Below are positions 33,176-41,404 of a stretch of 42,831 nt of DNA, piece by piece. Positions within the stretch are counted from its first letter, which is position 1; each line of letters begins with the position of its first letter. Made by a program: the position numbers and the translations under genes. The notes below the pieces were generated by a model. That model saw nothing but the letters and a program-made list of their open reading frames with translations. It was not told the origin of the DNA and did not search any database. This stretch comes from Bacilli bacterium (lineage in GTDB: Bacteria > Bacillota_I > Bacilli_A > RF39 > UBA660), in NCBI GenBank assembly GCA_017622175.1, contig JAGARQ010000048.1:1-42831 (forward strand). The letters are read 5' to 3'.

Positions 33176-33380
33176 AATTTGAATTTATTTGTTGTTTTAA
33201 AATATCTATTAAATTGTTTTTTAATTCTTTATCGGCACCTTCCCAAATAAGTGATAAAAATACTCCAAGTCCTGGTAAGGTAACTTCATCATTTGATTCT
33301 ACTGATTCTTCTATTGCTTCAATTAATGTTTTGTGATCGTCATTTTTAAAATTATTAATTATATGTTCTTTTATATTCAT
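33174..33380 (-). CDS. sspI: Small acid-soluble spore protein, SspI type
   Basis: The only minus-strand gene. The 68-aa protein matches SspI of Bacillus (about 71 aa): an N-terminal helix with IEAIEESVESNDEVTLPGLGVF, where LPGLGV is the hallmark, and LIWEGADKELKNNL. SspI is a minor spore protein made only in the forespore. On the minus strand AGGAGG (complement of 33386-33392) precedes the ATG. In Bacillus sspI also lies next to a TrmH-type methyltransferase and pheS, as here. Good evidence of spore formation. Confidence 0.87.
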   Translation of the reverse strand: MNIKEHIINNFKNDDHKTLIEAIEESVESNDEVTLPGLGVFLSLIWEGADKELKNNLIDILKQQINSN

Positions 33381-33397
33381 ATTATTCCTCCTAAAGT

Positions 33398-33426
33398 TAG
33401 TATAAGTAATAATTTTTTAATTATAC
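33398..33426 (-). promoter_or_regulatory. Possible SigG promoter of sspI
   Basis: Read on the minus strand: GTATA (33422-33426), 17-base spacer, TATACTA (33398-33404), similar to the SigG consensus (G-x-ATR ... CATxxTA) with one -10 mismatch. Confidence 0.35.
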
Positions 33427-33494
33427 GTATATTTAACAATGTGTAGAGGTTTTCTTTTTTTTAAATTTATTGTAAAATATAGGTGGTGATTAAT

Positions 33495-34136
33495 ATGAAG
33501 TTAGATGTTGATGGCAAATATTACGACATTGTTATTGAGAAAAAGTCCGGAAACAGAAATACTTATATAAGAGTAAAAAAAGATTTAACTATTCAAGTTA
33601 CAACTAATAAATTTACAACTAACAAAGCAATTGAAAAATTAATTGAAGATAATTATGATAAAATTTTAAAAATGATTGAAGCCCAAGAAACAAAGAAAAG
33701 TAATAATGAGGGTGGATTCTTTTATCTAGGTAAGAAATATGATATCGTTTATGCAGAATGGTGTGATATTTCTTTTGGAGAAGATAAAGTATTTTTAAAT
33801 AGAAAAGTAGATATAGATAAATGGTATAAAGAACAAGCTAAAACTTTATTTCAAGAACATTTTGATGAAATGTATCATAAGTTTAGTAAAAGAATTCCTT
33901 ATCCAAAACTTAAAATTAGAAAAATGAAAAGTAGATGGGGAGTTTGTAATATTAGAACTAAGGAGATTACTCTTAATTTAGAATTAATTAAAAGAGATAC
34001 TAAATATTTAGATTATGTTATTGTTCATGAATTAAGTCATTTAATTCATGGGGATCATTCTTCGGCATTTTGGAAATTAGTTGGAGAAAATATGCCTGAA
34101 TATAAAAAGTATCGTGAGGAGATGAAGGAATTTTGA
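33495..34136 (+). CDS. YgjP-like (M48/WLM-type) zinc metallopeptidase
   Basis: A 213-aa protein of the YgjP/DUF45 family. VIVHELSHLIHGDHSSAFW holds the HExxH zinc site (His178, Glu179, His182) and the downstream His188. Before it is the KLKIRKMKSRWGVCN stretch that is conserved in the family. Substrate unknown; YgjP-type enzymes have been linked to DNA-protein crosslink or nucleotide-related processes. ATG 33495 is six or so bases after AGGTGGTGA; GTG 33483 overlaps this site. Its stop overlaps the next gene (TGATG). Confidence 0.88.
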   Translation: MKLDVDGKYYDIVIEKKSGNRNTYIRVKKDLTIQVTTNKFTTNKAIEKLIEDNYDKILKMIEAQETKKSNNEGGFFYLGKKYDIVYAEWCDISFGEDKVFLNRKVDIDKWYKEQAKTLFQEHFDEMYHKFSKRIPYPKLKIRKMKSRWGVCNIRTKEITLNLELIKRDTKYLDYVIVHELSHLIHGDHSSAFWKLVGENMPEYKKYREEMKEF

Positions 34137-34873
34137 TGACGATTACAAGTTTAGAAAATGATAAAGTAAAAAAGTTTAGAAAATTACAAAAGAGAAAATA
34201 TAGAGAAGAATATAATGAATATATTATTGAAGGACATCATTTAATTTTAGAAGCTTTTAAAAGAGGGGCAATACTTGAATTAATTGTTTTAGAAGGAAAA
34301 GATACTCCAGTTCCAGCTCCTTACAATTATTATAGTTATGAAGTTATGAAGAAGATTTCTGCTATGGATAATCCTCCTGAAGTTATGGCTTTATGTAAGA
34401 TGCTTGATATTGATAATGATATTAAAGGAGATAAGATTTTAGTATTAGATGAGATTCAAGATCCTGGTAATTTAGGGACTATTATTAGAAGTGCAGTGGC
34501 ATTTAATATTGATACTATTGTACTTACAGAAAATACAGTTGATTTATATAATCCTAAAGTATTACGTGCCACACAGGGAATGTTTTTTCACATAAATATC
34601 ATTACTAAGAAGGCAATGGATTTAGTTTTACTTTTACAAAATTTAGGTATTCCTGTATATGGTACTGATGTATGTGGTGGTTTTGATGTTAGAGACTTAG
34701 AACCTGAAGAAAAAGAGAAATTTGCTTTAGTAATGGGTAATGAAGGTAATGGAGTAAGACAATCTATTAAAGAACAATGTACTAAAAATTTATATATTGA
34801 AATGAATAGAAATGTTGAAAGTTTAAATGTAGGTATTGCAGCTTCAATATTACTTTATGAGTTGGGGAGATAA
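34136..34873 (+). CDS. SpoU/TrmH-family RNA 2'-O-methyltransferase
   Basis: A 245-aa methyltransferase. An N-terminal L30e-like RNA-binding part (EYIIEGHHLILEAFKRG) is followed by the knotted SpoU domain: motif 1 LDEIQDPGNLGTIIRSA, motif 2 LVMGNEGNGVR, motif 3 ESLNVGIAASILLYEL. It likely methylates 23S rRNA or tRNA, as YsgA/RlmB-type proteins. The ATG overlaps the YgjP stop (TGATG). The sspI-SpoU-methyltransferase order matches Bacillus. Confidence 0.9.
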   Translation: MTITSLENDKVKKFRKLQKRKYREEYNEYIIEGHHLILEAFKRGAILELIVLEGKDTPVPAPYNYYSYEVMKKISAMDNPPEVMALCKMLDIDNDIKGDKILVLDEIQDPGNLGTIIRSAVAFNIDTIVLTENTVDLYNPKVLRATQGMFFHINIITKKAMDLVLLLQNLGIPVYGTDVCGGFDVRDLEPEEKEKFALVMGNEGNGVRQSIKEQCTKNLYIEMNRNVESLNVGIAASILLYELGR

Positions 34874-34875
34874 TT

Positions 34876-35358
34876 ATGGATAAGGTTTATGTAGGTAAAG
34901 TTGTTTCTACTCATGGTATTAAGGGAGAAATTAGAATACTTAGTGATTTTGAATATAAAGATAAAGTATTTATTGTTGGGAAGAAATTAATTATTGATGA
35001 TAAAGATTATGTAATTAAAAGCTATCGTCATCATAAGAATTTTGAAATGGTTACTTTAAATGATTATAATGATATTAATGAAGTGTTATTTTTAATGAAG
35101 AAAAAAGTATATATTTTAGATAGTGATCTTGAACTTTTAGATGATGAAGTACTTGATGATGAATTAATAACTTTTAAAGTAATTAGTACTGATGGAAGAG
35201 TTGGTAGTATTGAAGAAGTATTTTTTGCATCAGAAAATAATAAAATAATTAGAGTGAATTTAGAAAAGGAAATATTAATTCCTATGAAATCACCAATGAT
35301 TAAAGAAATTAGAAAAGATAAAAAAGAAATAGTTATTGAATTAATTAGTGGAATGTAG
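34876..35358 (+). CDS. rimM: 16S rRNA maturation factor RimM
   Basis: Assists folding of the 30S head with S19. The 160-aa protein has the start [22 protein letters not shown], which is diagnostic, and a PRC-barrel end ([19 protein letters not shown], then [14 protein letters not shown]). It starts two bases after the methyltransferase stop and is followed closely by trmD, the standard pair. The usual upstream rpsP and ffh are not here. Confidence 0.93.
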   Translation: MDKVYVGKVVSTHGIKGEIRILSDFEYKDKVFIVGKKLIIDDKDYVIKSYRHHKNFEMVTLNDYNDINEVLFLMKKKVYILDSDLELLDDEVLDDELITFKVISTDGRVGSIEEVFFASENNKIIRVNLEKEILIPMKSPMIKEIRKDKKEIVIELISGM

Positions 35359-35366
35359 GTGATTAT

Positions 35367-36032
35367 ATGACAATTGATATTTTGACATTGTTTCCAAATA
35401 TGTATCAAGGTATATTTGATGAATCAATTATTAAAAGAGCAATTGATGAAAAAAGAGTAGAGATAAATATTCATAATTTTAGAGATTATACTCTTGATCC
35501 TCATAAAAAAGTAGATGATACTCCTTATGGTGGAGGAGCTGGAATGGTACTTACTTGTCAACCGATATTTGATTGTGTTAAGAGTTTAAGAAGAGAAGAT
35601 TCTATTGTTATTTTAATGACACCTGATGGAGAAGTTTATAAGCAAAAACGTGCTTATGAATTAAGTAAATGTGGTCATTTAATTTTAATTTGTGGTCATT
35701 ATGAAGGCTTTGATGAAAGAATTAGAAGTATATGTGATATGGAAATTAGTATTGGGGACTATGTACTTACTGGTGGAGAACTTGCTTCTATGGTATTAGT
35801 TGATTCAATAGTTAGATTAATGCCAGGTGTTATTGAAGAAGATAGTCATGTTAATGATTCATTTAATAATAATTTACTTGATTATCCTACTTATACAAAA
35901 CCTAGAGTATATGAAGGGATGGAAGTACCTGAAGTATTGCTTTCAGGTGATCATAAAAAAATTGAAGAATATAGAAGAGAAATGAGTTTACAAAGAACCA
36001 AAGAGAGAAGACCTGATTTATTAGAAAAGTAG
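35367..36032 (+). CDS. trmD: tRNA (guanine37-N1)-methyltransferase
   Basis: Methylates G37 next to the anticodon, preventing +1 frameshifts. The 221-aa protein begins [13 protein letters not shown] and has the knotted site with [29 protein letters not shown] and [20 protein letters not shown]. It lacks nothing of the core, though it is slightly shorter than the usual 240. RBS TAGGTGAT, 8 bases after rimM. Confidence 0.96.
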   Translation: MTIDILTLFPNMYQGIFDESIIKRAIDEKRVEINIHNFRDYTLDPHKKVDDTPYGGGAGMVLTCQPIFDCVKSLRREDSIVILMTPDGEVYKQKRAYELSKCGHLILICGHYEGFDERIRSICDMEISIGDYVLTGGELASMVLVDSIVRLMPGVIEEDSHVNDSFNNNLLDYPTYTKPRVYEGMEVPEVLLSGDHKKIEEYRREMSLQRTKERRPDLLEK

Positions 36033-36040
36033 GTGAATAT

Positions 36041-36481
36041 ATGTATAGTTTAGTTAAAACTAAGAGAAAAGGAAAAGTTAAACCTAAAAAGTCATTAGTA
36101 GAATTAAGTGGTTTTATGATGACTTCGAAGAAGGGTTTTGTAGTAGCAGAAACATTAGTATTTAATTTAGAAATTATGAATAAGAAGTTAGCTAATGGTG
36201 TTGTTTCAAAACAAGTATTTAAAAAATATAATAGGTTAATTGCACTTTTAACTGAACTATTAATTAGTGATGATGATAGTGGGGATGCTTTTAGAGAAGC
36301 ATTAAATCATATTGAAAAATTTAGATTAGAAGTAAAAATAAAGTATCGTGAATTTTTAAAACAACAAGAACTTGAAAAGATGGGAAAACAGTTAACTTTG
36401 TTAAAGAAAGAAGCTGATAAAAGAATGTTTGAAATTCAAGATGCATATTTAAATATGAAGTCTAGTGGTAAGGGCAAATAA
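36041..36481 (+). CDS. Hypothetical helical protein, 146 aa
   Basis: Not recognised. The product is basic at both ends and long-helical, with a coiled-coil-like stretch in the last 45 residues (EFLKQQELEKMGKQLTLLKK). No membrane segment or catalytic motif. It starts 8 bases after trmD with TAGGTGA and is the last gene before the terminator, so it belongs to the rimM-trmD operon; a role in RNA processing or translation could be guessed from that alone. Confidence 0.75.
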   Translation: MYSLVKTKRKGKVKPKKSLVELSGFMMTSKKGFVVAETLVFNLEIMNKKLANGVVSKQVFKKYNRLIALLTELLISDDDSGDAFREALNHIEKFRLEVKIKYREFLKQQELEKMGKQLTLLKKEADKRMFEIQDAYLNMKSSGKGK

Positions 36482-36507
36482 GAGAAATTAGAAATAATTT
36501 CTCTTTT
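36481..36507 (+). terminator. Terminator of the trmD operon
   Basis: AGAGAAATTA, loop GAAA, TAATTTCTCT, then TTTT. Confidence 0.85.
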
Positions 36508-36513
36508 CATTTA

Positions 36514-36542
36514 TTGTACTTATTTTAAAATTGTGATATATT
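36514..36542 (+). promoter_or_regulatory. Promoter for the exported-protein pair
   Basis: TTGTAC (36514-36519), 17-base spacer, TATATT (36537-36542). Confidence 0.6.
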
Positions 36543-36567
36543 CATATAAGATAAGAGGTGTGGCTAG

Positions 36568-37080
36568 ATGTTTAAGAAGAATAAAGAATTGAAGATGTTA
36601 GCAATAGGTGCTTTACTTCTTGCAGTGTTTGGGGTTATTTCATCTGTTGTTGCGATGAGTACTGCATTAAGTATAAAAGAAGCAAATCAATTTTGGAAAG
36701 TTGATGTAACAGATGTTGAAATTGATGTAGATGGTAGTGCTAAAACTGAAGGCGTTGAAGTTAGTTCTACTAGTTTAAATAATATAAGTATTTATTTTAC
36801 TGGTAAAGGTGAAGTTACTTATAACTTCAGAGTTAGAAATAGTGGAGCAGTCGATGCAATACTTAGAAATATTAATATAAGTAGACCATTATGCGGACTT
36901 TCATGTGATTGTCATGGTCTTAGTTATAAGTTGACTTATGAAGATGGTAGAGAAGTAATTACAGGGGATATGATTAATTTTGAAACTAATATGAAAATGA
37001 AGTTAGTTGTTAGTTATACAGGGGATACAAGTATAATGGTAAAAGATTTAGATTTAACTTTACTTTATGAACAAGCTTAG
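36568..37080 (+). CDS. TasA/camelysin-like exported protein
   Basis: A 170-aa protein. A basic start and hydrophobic stretch (LKMLAIGALLLAVFGVISSVVAMSTAL) give a SipW-type signal or anchor. The rest is a beta-sandwich: ISIYFTGKGEVTYNFRVRNSG, then AILRNINISRP, the same FT-x-G ... RN-x-G ... A-x-L-x-NIN theme as the protein at 23595. A Cys cluster (CGLSCDC) lies in a loop. Such proteins are fibre subunits or surface protease inhibitors in Bacillus. It starts after AGAGGTG, and the next gene follows by 23 bases. Confidence 0.65.
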   Translation: MFKKNKELKMLAIGALLLAVFGVISSVVAMSTALSIKEANQFWKVDVTDVEIDVDGSAKTEGVEVSSTSLNNISIYFTGKGEVTYNFRVRNSGAVDAILRNINISRPLCGLSCDCHGLSYKLTYEDGREVITGDMINFETNMKMKLVVSYTGDTSIMVKDLDLTLLYEQA

Positions 37081-37103
37081 TGTGATGAAGGGTGATATAA
37101 ATA

Positions 37104-37664
37104 ATGAGAAAGGCAAAATCAAGAAACTTTATCTTAATAGTATGTGGTGTTTTAATCACGATGTTATTAGGATTAGTTTTAGCAAAGACTATTATTAATG
37201 TGTTAGATGAAGTTAATAATAAAAATTCTGATGAAGAAATAGAAAAAAACATTTTGTCTTCTTCATCAAAAATTAAATTAAATGGAAAAGGTAATTTTAT
37301 TGATACTACACCACGTATTGAAAAAACAGCAATTTCAGAATTTAATGTTAGATTAAATGATATAAATGATGCAGTTTATTATTCAATTAGTTTTTGTAAT
37401 ATGAATAATAAAGAGGTTATGTATAAAGATTTAGTTGTAGAGGCGGTTAGTTGTTTTAATGATTTGGATATTGATAGTTGCAGCGATATTAGTATTGATA
37501 CTTACGTTGCTAGACATAGTAAAAGATTAAATAAAGGTGATATAATTTCTGCTAATAGTTGTGTAGATGTTATTATAGATGTAAGACATATTGGAGAAAT
37601 TCCATTAGAAAGAGAAGTATCTATTAGTAGAGTTGTGTTAGAGTTTGGAGCATTAAAAAGATAA
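37104..37664 (+). CDS. Exported protein, partner of the TasA-like gene
   Basis: A 186-aa product with one membrane segment at residues 8-30 (NFILIVCGVLITMLLGLVLA) and a beta-rich outside domain with two possible disulfides (Cys near 109, 126, 132 and 151). It ends in VSISRVVLEFGALKR. I infer a second fibre subunit or an assembly partner because it follows the TasA-like gene by 23 bases, with GGGTGATA as RBS. Family not recognised. Confidence 0.6.
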   Translation: MRKAKSRNFILIVCGVLITMLLGLVLAKTIINVLDEVNNKNSDEEIEKNILSSSSKIKLNGKGNFIDTTPRIEKTAISEFNVRLNDINDAVYYSISFCNMNNKEVMYKDLVVEAVSCFNDLDIDSCSDISIDTYVARHSKRLNKGDIISANSCVDVIIDVRHIGEIPLEREVSISRVVLEFGALKR

Positions 37665-37684
37665 TACGAAAGTATTATTTTTTT
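37660..37684 (+). terminator. Terminator of the exported-protein pair
   Basis: ATAATAC, loop GAAA, GTATTAT, then T run; overlaps the stop codon. Confidence 0.75.
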
Positions 37685-37777
37685 AATTTTAAATATTGTT
37701 TATTTAGTAAAATATGGTATACTTTATATATGATAGAGGGGTTAGGCAAAAATATATGTAAATTGGGGTGAATAGCG

Positions 37778-39343
37778 ATGGCGAAGAGTAATGATTTTTC
37801 TGGTAGAGTTGTTTCTAGTAGAAATAGAAATAAGAATAAAAATATGAATCTTCAAAATAAAGCTCGTGAGAGAGTTATTGCTAAACAAGAAAGAAAACGT
37901 AAAGTTGAACCAGTAGTAGAAGAAGTGGATGTAGAAGAAATCTTAAAGGATGAGAAAGTAGAAGTAAAAGCAATTGTTGTAGATACACCATTACGTGATA
38001 ATGTAGTTGTTGTACCTGATAGAAAAGTAGTTGTAGAAGATGAAGACGATGATCCTAACTTTATATCTATTGATATTGATAAATTTAGATTTACTGAAAG
38101 TGATGATGAAGAATTTGTAAGTAAGTTTAAGTTTGAAGAAGAGGAAGACGAAGTAGTAGAAGAAGAGGAAGAATTAGAAGAATTCCTTGAATACGAAAAT
38201 GTTGAAGAAGTTCCTTATGAAGAAACTCCGCAATTAGATAGAGATGAAGTTGAAATTGAAACTGTTTCAGTTGATGAGGAAATCATTCCTAGAGCTACTG
38301 ATAATGTTGATATTAATGCTAGAAAATACTTTAGTTTTGAAAGTAGAATTATGTTACTTCTTACTGTTGTTATTATTTCATTCTTTATAGCTGGATTCTT
38401 TATATTTAAAGCAGTTACTTATACTTCAAAAGATGCAATTATTTATGATGAAAAGAGTAATGTAAATTATGAAGTTTGTATGAGTGATATAAATAGTCAA
38501 TATTACACTGAAAAATGTGTAGAAAGTGATATGGAATATTTAGGAGATTATACTGATAGAATTCCTGTAACTTTTGATTATGAAATGGACTTTAATGGTT
38601 CAGTATCTACTAAAGTAAGTTATTATGTTGTTTCTAAAATTAATATTTATCGTGAAAAACATGGAAAAGTTTTAAATACAATGGAAGAAGTTTTAGTAGA
38701 AAGAACAGAACATGAAGTATTTGGTGATGAAACAAGTTTCTCTATAGATGTAGATTTACCATTTAAAAAGTATAGAACTTATGTAAGTAATTATAATAAG
38801 CAATATGGAGTAGAAGGTTATGCGGAACTTGAAGTAGTATTCTATGTTGATAATGGTAATGTTATTAAGAAAGCTTCTTCAATTAATTTACCTTTATCTA
38901 CACAAACTTTTGCTTTAGATGTATTTGAAGTAAATAATAATAAACAAAATTTAACTTTAAGTAGTGAAGGATGGGCAGGTATTAATACTTCATATGGTGC
39001 TGTTGGAATAATCTTTGTATTATTTGGAGTACTTGGAATTATTAGACTTTCTAACTTAGTATTTAAGGTTATGGGTACAACTAGTATGTATCAAAGAAAA
39101 CTTAATAAGATTTTAAGAGAATATGATAAATATATAGTAATTTCAAATGGAGATTATGATATTGATGGAAGTAAGAGATTAATTAAGGTTGCTTCATTTG
39201 GAGAGTTACTTGATGCTAGAAATACATTAGAAAAACCAATTGTTTATGTAAAAGTAAATAATGTAAAAAGCGAATTCTATGTAGAAGATAGTGAATCTAT
39301 TTATAAATATACATTAAAAGAAGCAGATGTAGAAGGAAAGTAA
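37778..39343 (+). CDS. DUF5305-like two-TM protein
   Basis: A 521-aa membrane protein. Residues 1-190 are cytoplasmic and strongly acidic in the middle, with no fold apparent. TM1 is about 192-212. Residues 220-400 are outside, with VNYEVCMSDINSQYYTEKCVESD, then FDYEMDFNGSVSTKVSYYVV and LPLSTQTFALDV, a pattern seen in DUF5305. TM2 is about 409-428, and the rest is a cytoplasmic tail. DUF5305 proteins are commonly found by SipW-type signal peptidases and TasA-like proteins, both relevant here. Its stop codon lies in the terminator loop. Confidence 0.62.
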   Translation: MAKSNDFSGRVVSSRNRNKNKNMNLQNKARERVIAKQERKRKVEPVVEEVDVEEILKDEKVEVKAIVVDTPLRDNVVVVPDRKVVVEDEDDDPNFISIDIDKFRFTESDDEEFVSKFKFEEEEDEVVEEEEELEEFLEYENVEEVPYEETPQLDRDEVEIETVSVDEEIIPRATDNVDINARKYFSFESRIMLLLTVVIISFFIAGFFIFKAVTYTSKDAIIYDEKSNVNYEVCMSDINSQYYTEKCVESDMEYLGDYTDRIPVTFDYEMDFNGSVSTKVSYYVVSKINIYREKHGKVLNTMEEVLVERTEHEVFGDETSFSIDVDLPFKKYRTYVSNYNKQYGVEGYAELEVVFYVDNGNVIKKASSINLPLSTQTFALDVFEVNNNKQNLTLSSEGWAGINTSYGAVGIIFVLFGVLGIIRLSNLVFKVMGTTSMYQRKLNKILREYDKYIVISNGDYDIDGSKRLIKVASFGELLDARNTLEKPIVYVKVNNVKSEFYVEDSESIYKYTLKEADVEGK

Positions 39344-39357
39344 TTTCCTTCTTTTTT
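39331..39357 (+). terminator. Terminator of the DUF5305-like gene
   Basis: AGAAGGAAA, loop GTAA, TTTCCTTCT, then T run. Confidence 0.9.
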
Positions 39358-39414
39358 GTTTTGTAAAAAAATAATTTTGTAATATACTAATGTTATAAGC
39401 TAGAGGTGAATTTT

Positions 39415-40356
39415 ATGAGTAAAGATGAAATGATAAATGGATTTAAAAGTATGCGTATTGTTGATAATTTCTATCAAACTTCAAGTTTTTTTCCAATGCC
39501 TACGATAGAAATATCTACAATTGATGAGAATGGTTTTACTAATATTGGGTCATATTCTTTATGTTTTCCGTATTATATTGCTGGTAAGGGATATTATGCG
39601 ATGGTTTTAGAATGTAGAAATAGTTCTAATACATGTAGAAATTTATTAACAACTGGCAAATGTGCACTTAATTTTTTACCAGATGATAGAAAGTATTTCA
39701 AGGAAGCAGTTAGATTGGGATTTCCTGGAGATACACCAGAAGAAAAGATGAAAGATTGTATGTACACTTTAGTTGATGGTAAAAGGGCAATTGATGATCC
39801 AAAGGGAAAATATCCTAAGGTTGTTAAAGAAGCGTTTCAAGTATTTGAATGTACTTGGGTAAAAGAACTTGACGGGGCAGAAAATGATAAAGTGCAAGAT
39901 GAATATCCAGGTCCATATCATGATTTTAATGGAATTACGTCAGAATTTGGGGCACATTTTATCTTAAAAATTGATAATATTTTAATGCAAGAAAAGTATT
40001 ATGATACTATAATTAATGGTGTTGGAACATGGGGATTTCCGAGGGTTCCAGTTGATTACGGATATAGAGATTCTAAAAATTTCTGGTATACAAAGTTTAA
40101 AACACCAATTGCGATGCCTATTCCTAAGAATAAAGGTGTTGGATTAGATTCAGTTAAATATGCAGCTAGTAGAATTGATCCGGAAGTTAAGTTTACTGAT
40201 GAAGCTTGTGCAATGTTAGTTAAAGTACCACGTCCATTCTTAAATTTAGTTTTAAAAGGATGCGTTAGTTGGGCTAAAGAAAATAATGTTTCACTAATTA
40301 CAGAGGTAGAAATGCAAATAATTAACGATAAAAGAGCTAAAGAGAAAAACAAATAA
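39415..40356 (+). CDS. Flavin reductase-like protein with PCP_red-like tail
   Basis: A 313-aa protein. Residues 20-215 resemble the FMN-binding split barrel of flavin reductases: PTIEISTIDENGFTNIGSYSL, MVLECRNSSNTCRNLLTTGKCALNFL, then FGAHFILKIDNILM. Residues 250-300 (EVKFTDEACAMLVKVPRPFL, then LITEVEMQ) form a small helical domain resembling the protochlorophyllide-reductase C-terminal fold (PCP_red). The fusion suggests an iron-sulfur or porphyrin-related flavin enzyme, but no cofactor ligand can be named. ATG 39415 is chosen because GTG 39406 overlaps AGAGGTGAA. Confidence 0.7.
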   Translation: MSKDEMINGFKSMRIVDNFYQTSSFFPMPTIEISTIDENGFTNIGSYSLCFPYYIAGKGYYAMVLECRNSSNTCRNLLTTGKCALNFLPDDRKYFKEAVRLGFPGDTPEEKMKDCMYTLVDGKRAIDDPKGKYPKVVKEAFQVFECTWVKELDGAENDKVQDEYPGPYHDFNGITSEFGAHFILKIDNILMQEKYYDTIINGVGTWGFPRVPVDYGYRDSKNFWYTKFKTPIAMPIPKNKGVGLDSVKYAASRIDPEVKFTDEACAMLVKVPRPFLNLVLKGCVSWAKENNVSLITEVEMQIINDKRAKEKNK

Positions 40357-40382
40357 TTGCCAATAATATTATGATATTTTAG

Positions 40383-40411
40383 TTGATTTTTTATTTTTAT
40401 TATGTTATAAT
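40383..40411 (+). promoter_or_regulatory. rplS promoter
   Basis: TTGATT (40383-40388), 17-base spacer, TATAAT (40406-40411). Confidence 0.85.
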
Positions 40412-40417
40412 CAACTT

Positions 40418-40500
40418 TGTCAAAGCGCGATGATCCGCTGTTATCTAAGTATATATTAAATATGATCATTGTTAGAATAAATTTAGAGAGGAGAACTTAA
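40418..40500 (+). promoter_or_regulatory. rplS leader, possible L19-type element
   Basis: An 83-base leader. CGATGATC (40428-40435) pairs with GATCATTG (40464-40471) with one G-T pair. An L19 autoregulatory leader is known in Bacillus, so this is a candidate; I could not align it to that model. Confidence 0.45.
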
Positions 40501-40501
40501 T

Positions 40502-40846
40502 ATGAATATTATTGACAAAATTAACGCTAAACAAATTAATCCTAATGTTCCTGAATTCCGTGTTGGAGATACAATCAGAGTTGACGTTAAGATTATCGAA
40601 GGTAAAAGAGAACGTATCCAAGCTTTCGAAGGTACAGTAGTTGCTAGACGTGGTGGTTCAGTTTCTGAAACTTTCACAGTTCGTAAAATGTCTAGTGGTG
40701 TAGGTGTTGAAAGAACTTTCCCAATGCATTCACCAAAAATCGCTGGTATTACAGTTGTACGTAGAGGTAAAGTAAGACGTGCTAAACTTACATTCCTTAG
40801 AGGTATGGTTGGCGGATACCGTATTAAAGAAAGAGGACAAAAATAA
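40502..40846 (+). CDS. rplS: 50S ribosomal protein bL19
   Basis: Lies at the 30S-50S interface. The 114-aa protein is full length: [49 protein letters not shown] and the basic end [24 protein letters not shown] precedes the ATG. In Bacillus rplS follows rimM-trmD directly; here some 4.4 kb of membrane-protein genes lie between. Confidence 0.97.
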   Translation: MNIIDKINAKQINPNVPEFRVGDTIRVDVKIIEGKRERIQAFEGTVVARRGGSVSETFTVRKMSSGVGVERTFPMHSPKIAGITVVRRGKVRRAKLTFLRGMVGGYRIKERGQK

Positions 40847-40866
40847 GGCCATGCCTTATTTTTTTG
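40841..40866 (+). terminator. rplS terminator
   Basis: AAATAAGGC, loop CAT, GCCTTATTT, then T run; the stop codon is in the stem. Confidence 0.9.
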
Positions 40867-40882
40867 TTATTAGGTGAATATT

Positions 40883-41404
40883 ATGGAAGAAAACAAGAAT
40901 AAGAAGGTTAATCTTAAGAAAGCAATATTAGAAGTATTATCTTATGTTGCAATAATAGCTTTTGTTATATTATTTAAAACATTTGTTGCATCACCAATAA
41001 GAGTTAATGGAAGTTCTATGTATAAGACATTACATGATAAAGATATTATGATTTTAAATGAAATGGCTTATTATTTTGACGATATCAAAAGAGGCGATAT
41101 TGTTGTTGTTAAAGAAAAGGGAGAACTTCTTATAAAAAGAGTAGTTGCATTACCAGGAGAAACAATTGAATGTAGAGATGGTGTAATTTTTATTAATGAT
41201 AAGAAATTAATTGAAAGTTATACTTCTTCTGAAACTAAGGACTTTGAAAAGGTATTAGTTGGTGATAATGATTATTTTGTTTTAGGTGATAATAGAGAAG
41301 TTTCTTTAGATAGTAGAGTGTATGGTGCTTATAATAAGAAAGATATTAAGGGTAAAGCTAATTTTACTATTTATCCTTTTAATAGGTTTGGTGAAGTAGA
41401 ATAA
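40883..41404 (+). CDS. lepB: Type I signal peptidase
   Basis: Cuts signal peptides at the outer face of the membrane. The 173-aa protein has one N-terminal TM (residues 20-36), the nucleophile in VNGSSMYKTL (Ser45), the general base Lys85 in IKRVVALPGE, and box E GDNREVSLDSRVYG. This is the standard Gram-positive Lys/Ser type, not the SipW type with His in place of Lys. ATG 40883 follows AGGTGA; GTG 40874 overlaps this site. It may serve the TasA-like and other exported proteins in this region, though they are not in one operon. Confidence 0.95.
   Translation: MEENKNKKVNLKKAILEVLSYVAIIAFVILFKTFVASPIRVNGSSMYKTLHDKDIMILNEMAYYFDDIKRGDIVVVKEKGELLIKRVVALPGETIECRDGVIFINDKKLIESYTSSETKDFEKVLVGDNDYFVLGDNREVSLDSRVYGAYNKKDIKGKANFTIYPFNRFGEVE

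Noticed and set aside
40883-41404. Signal peptidase as SipW type
   Set aside because: The general base in IKRVVALPGE is Lys; SipW-type enzymes have His there.
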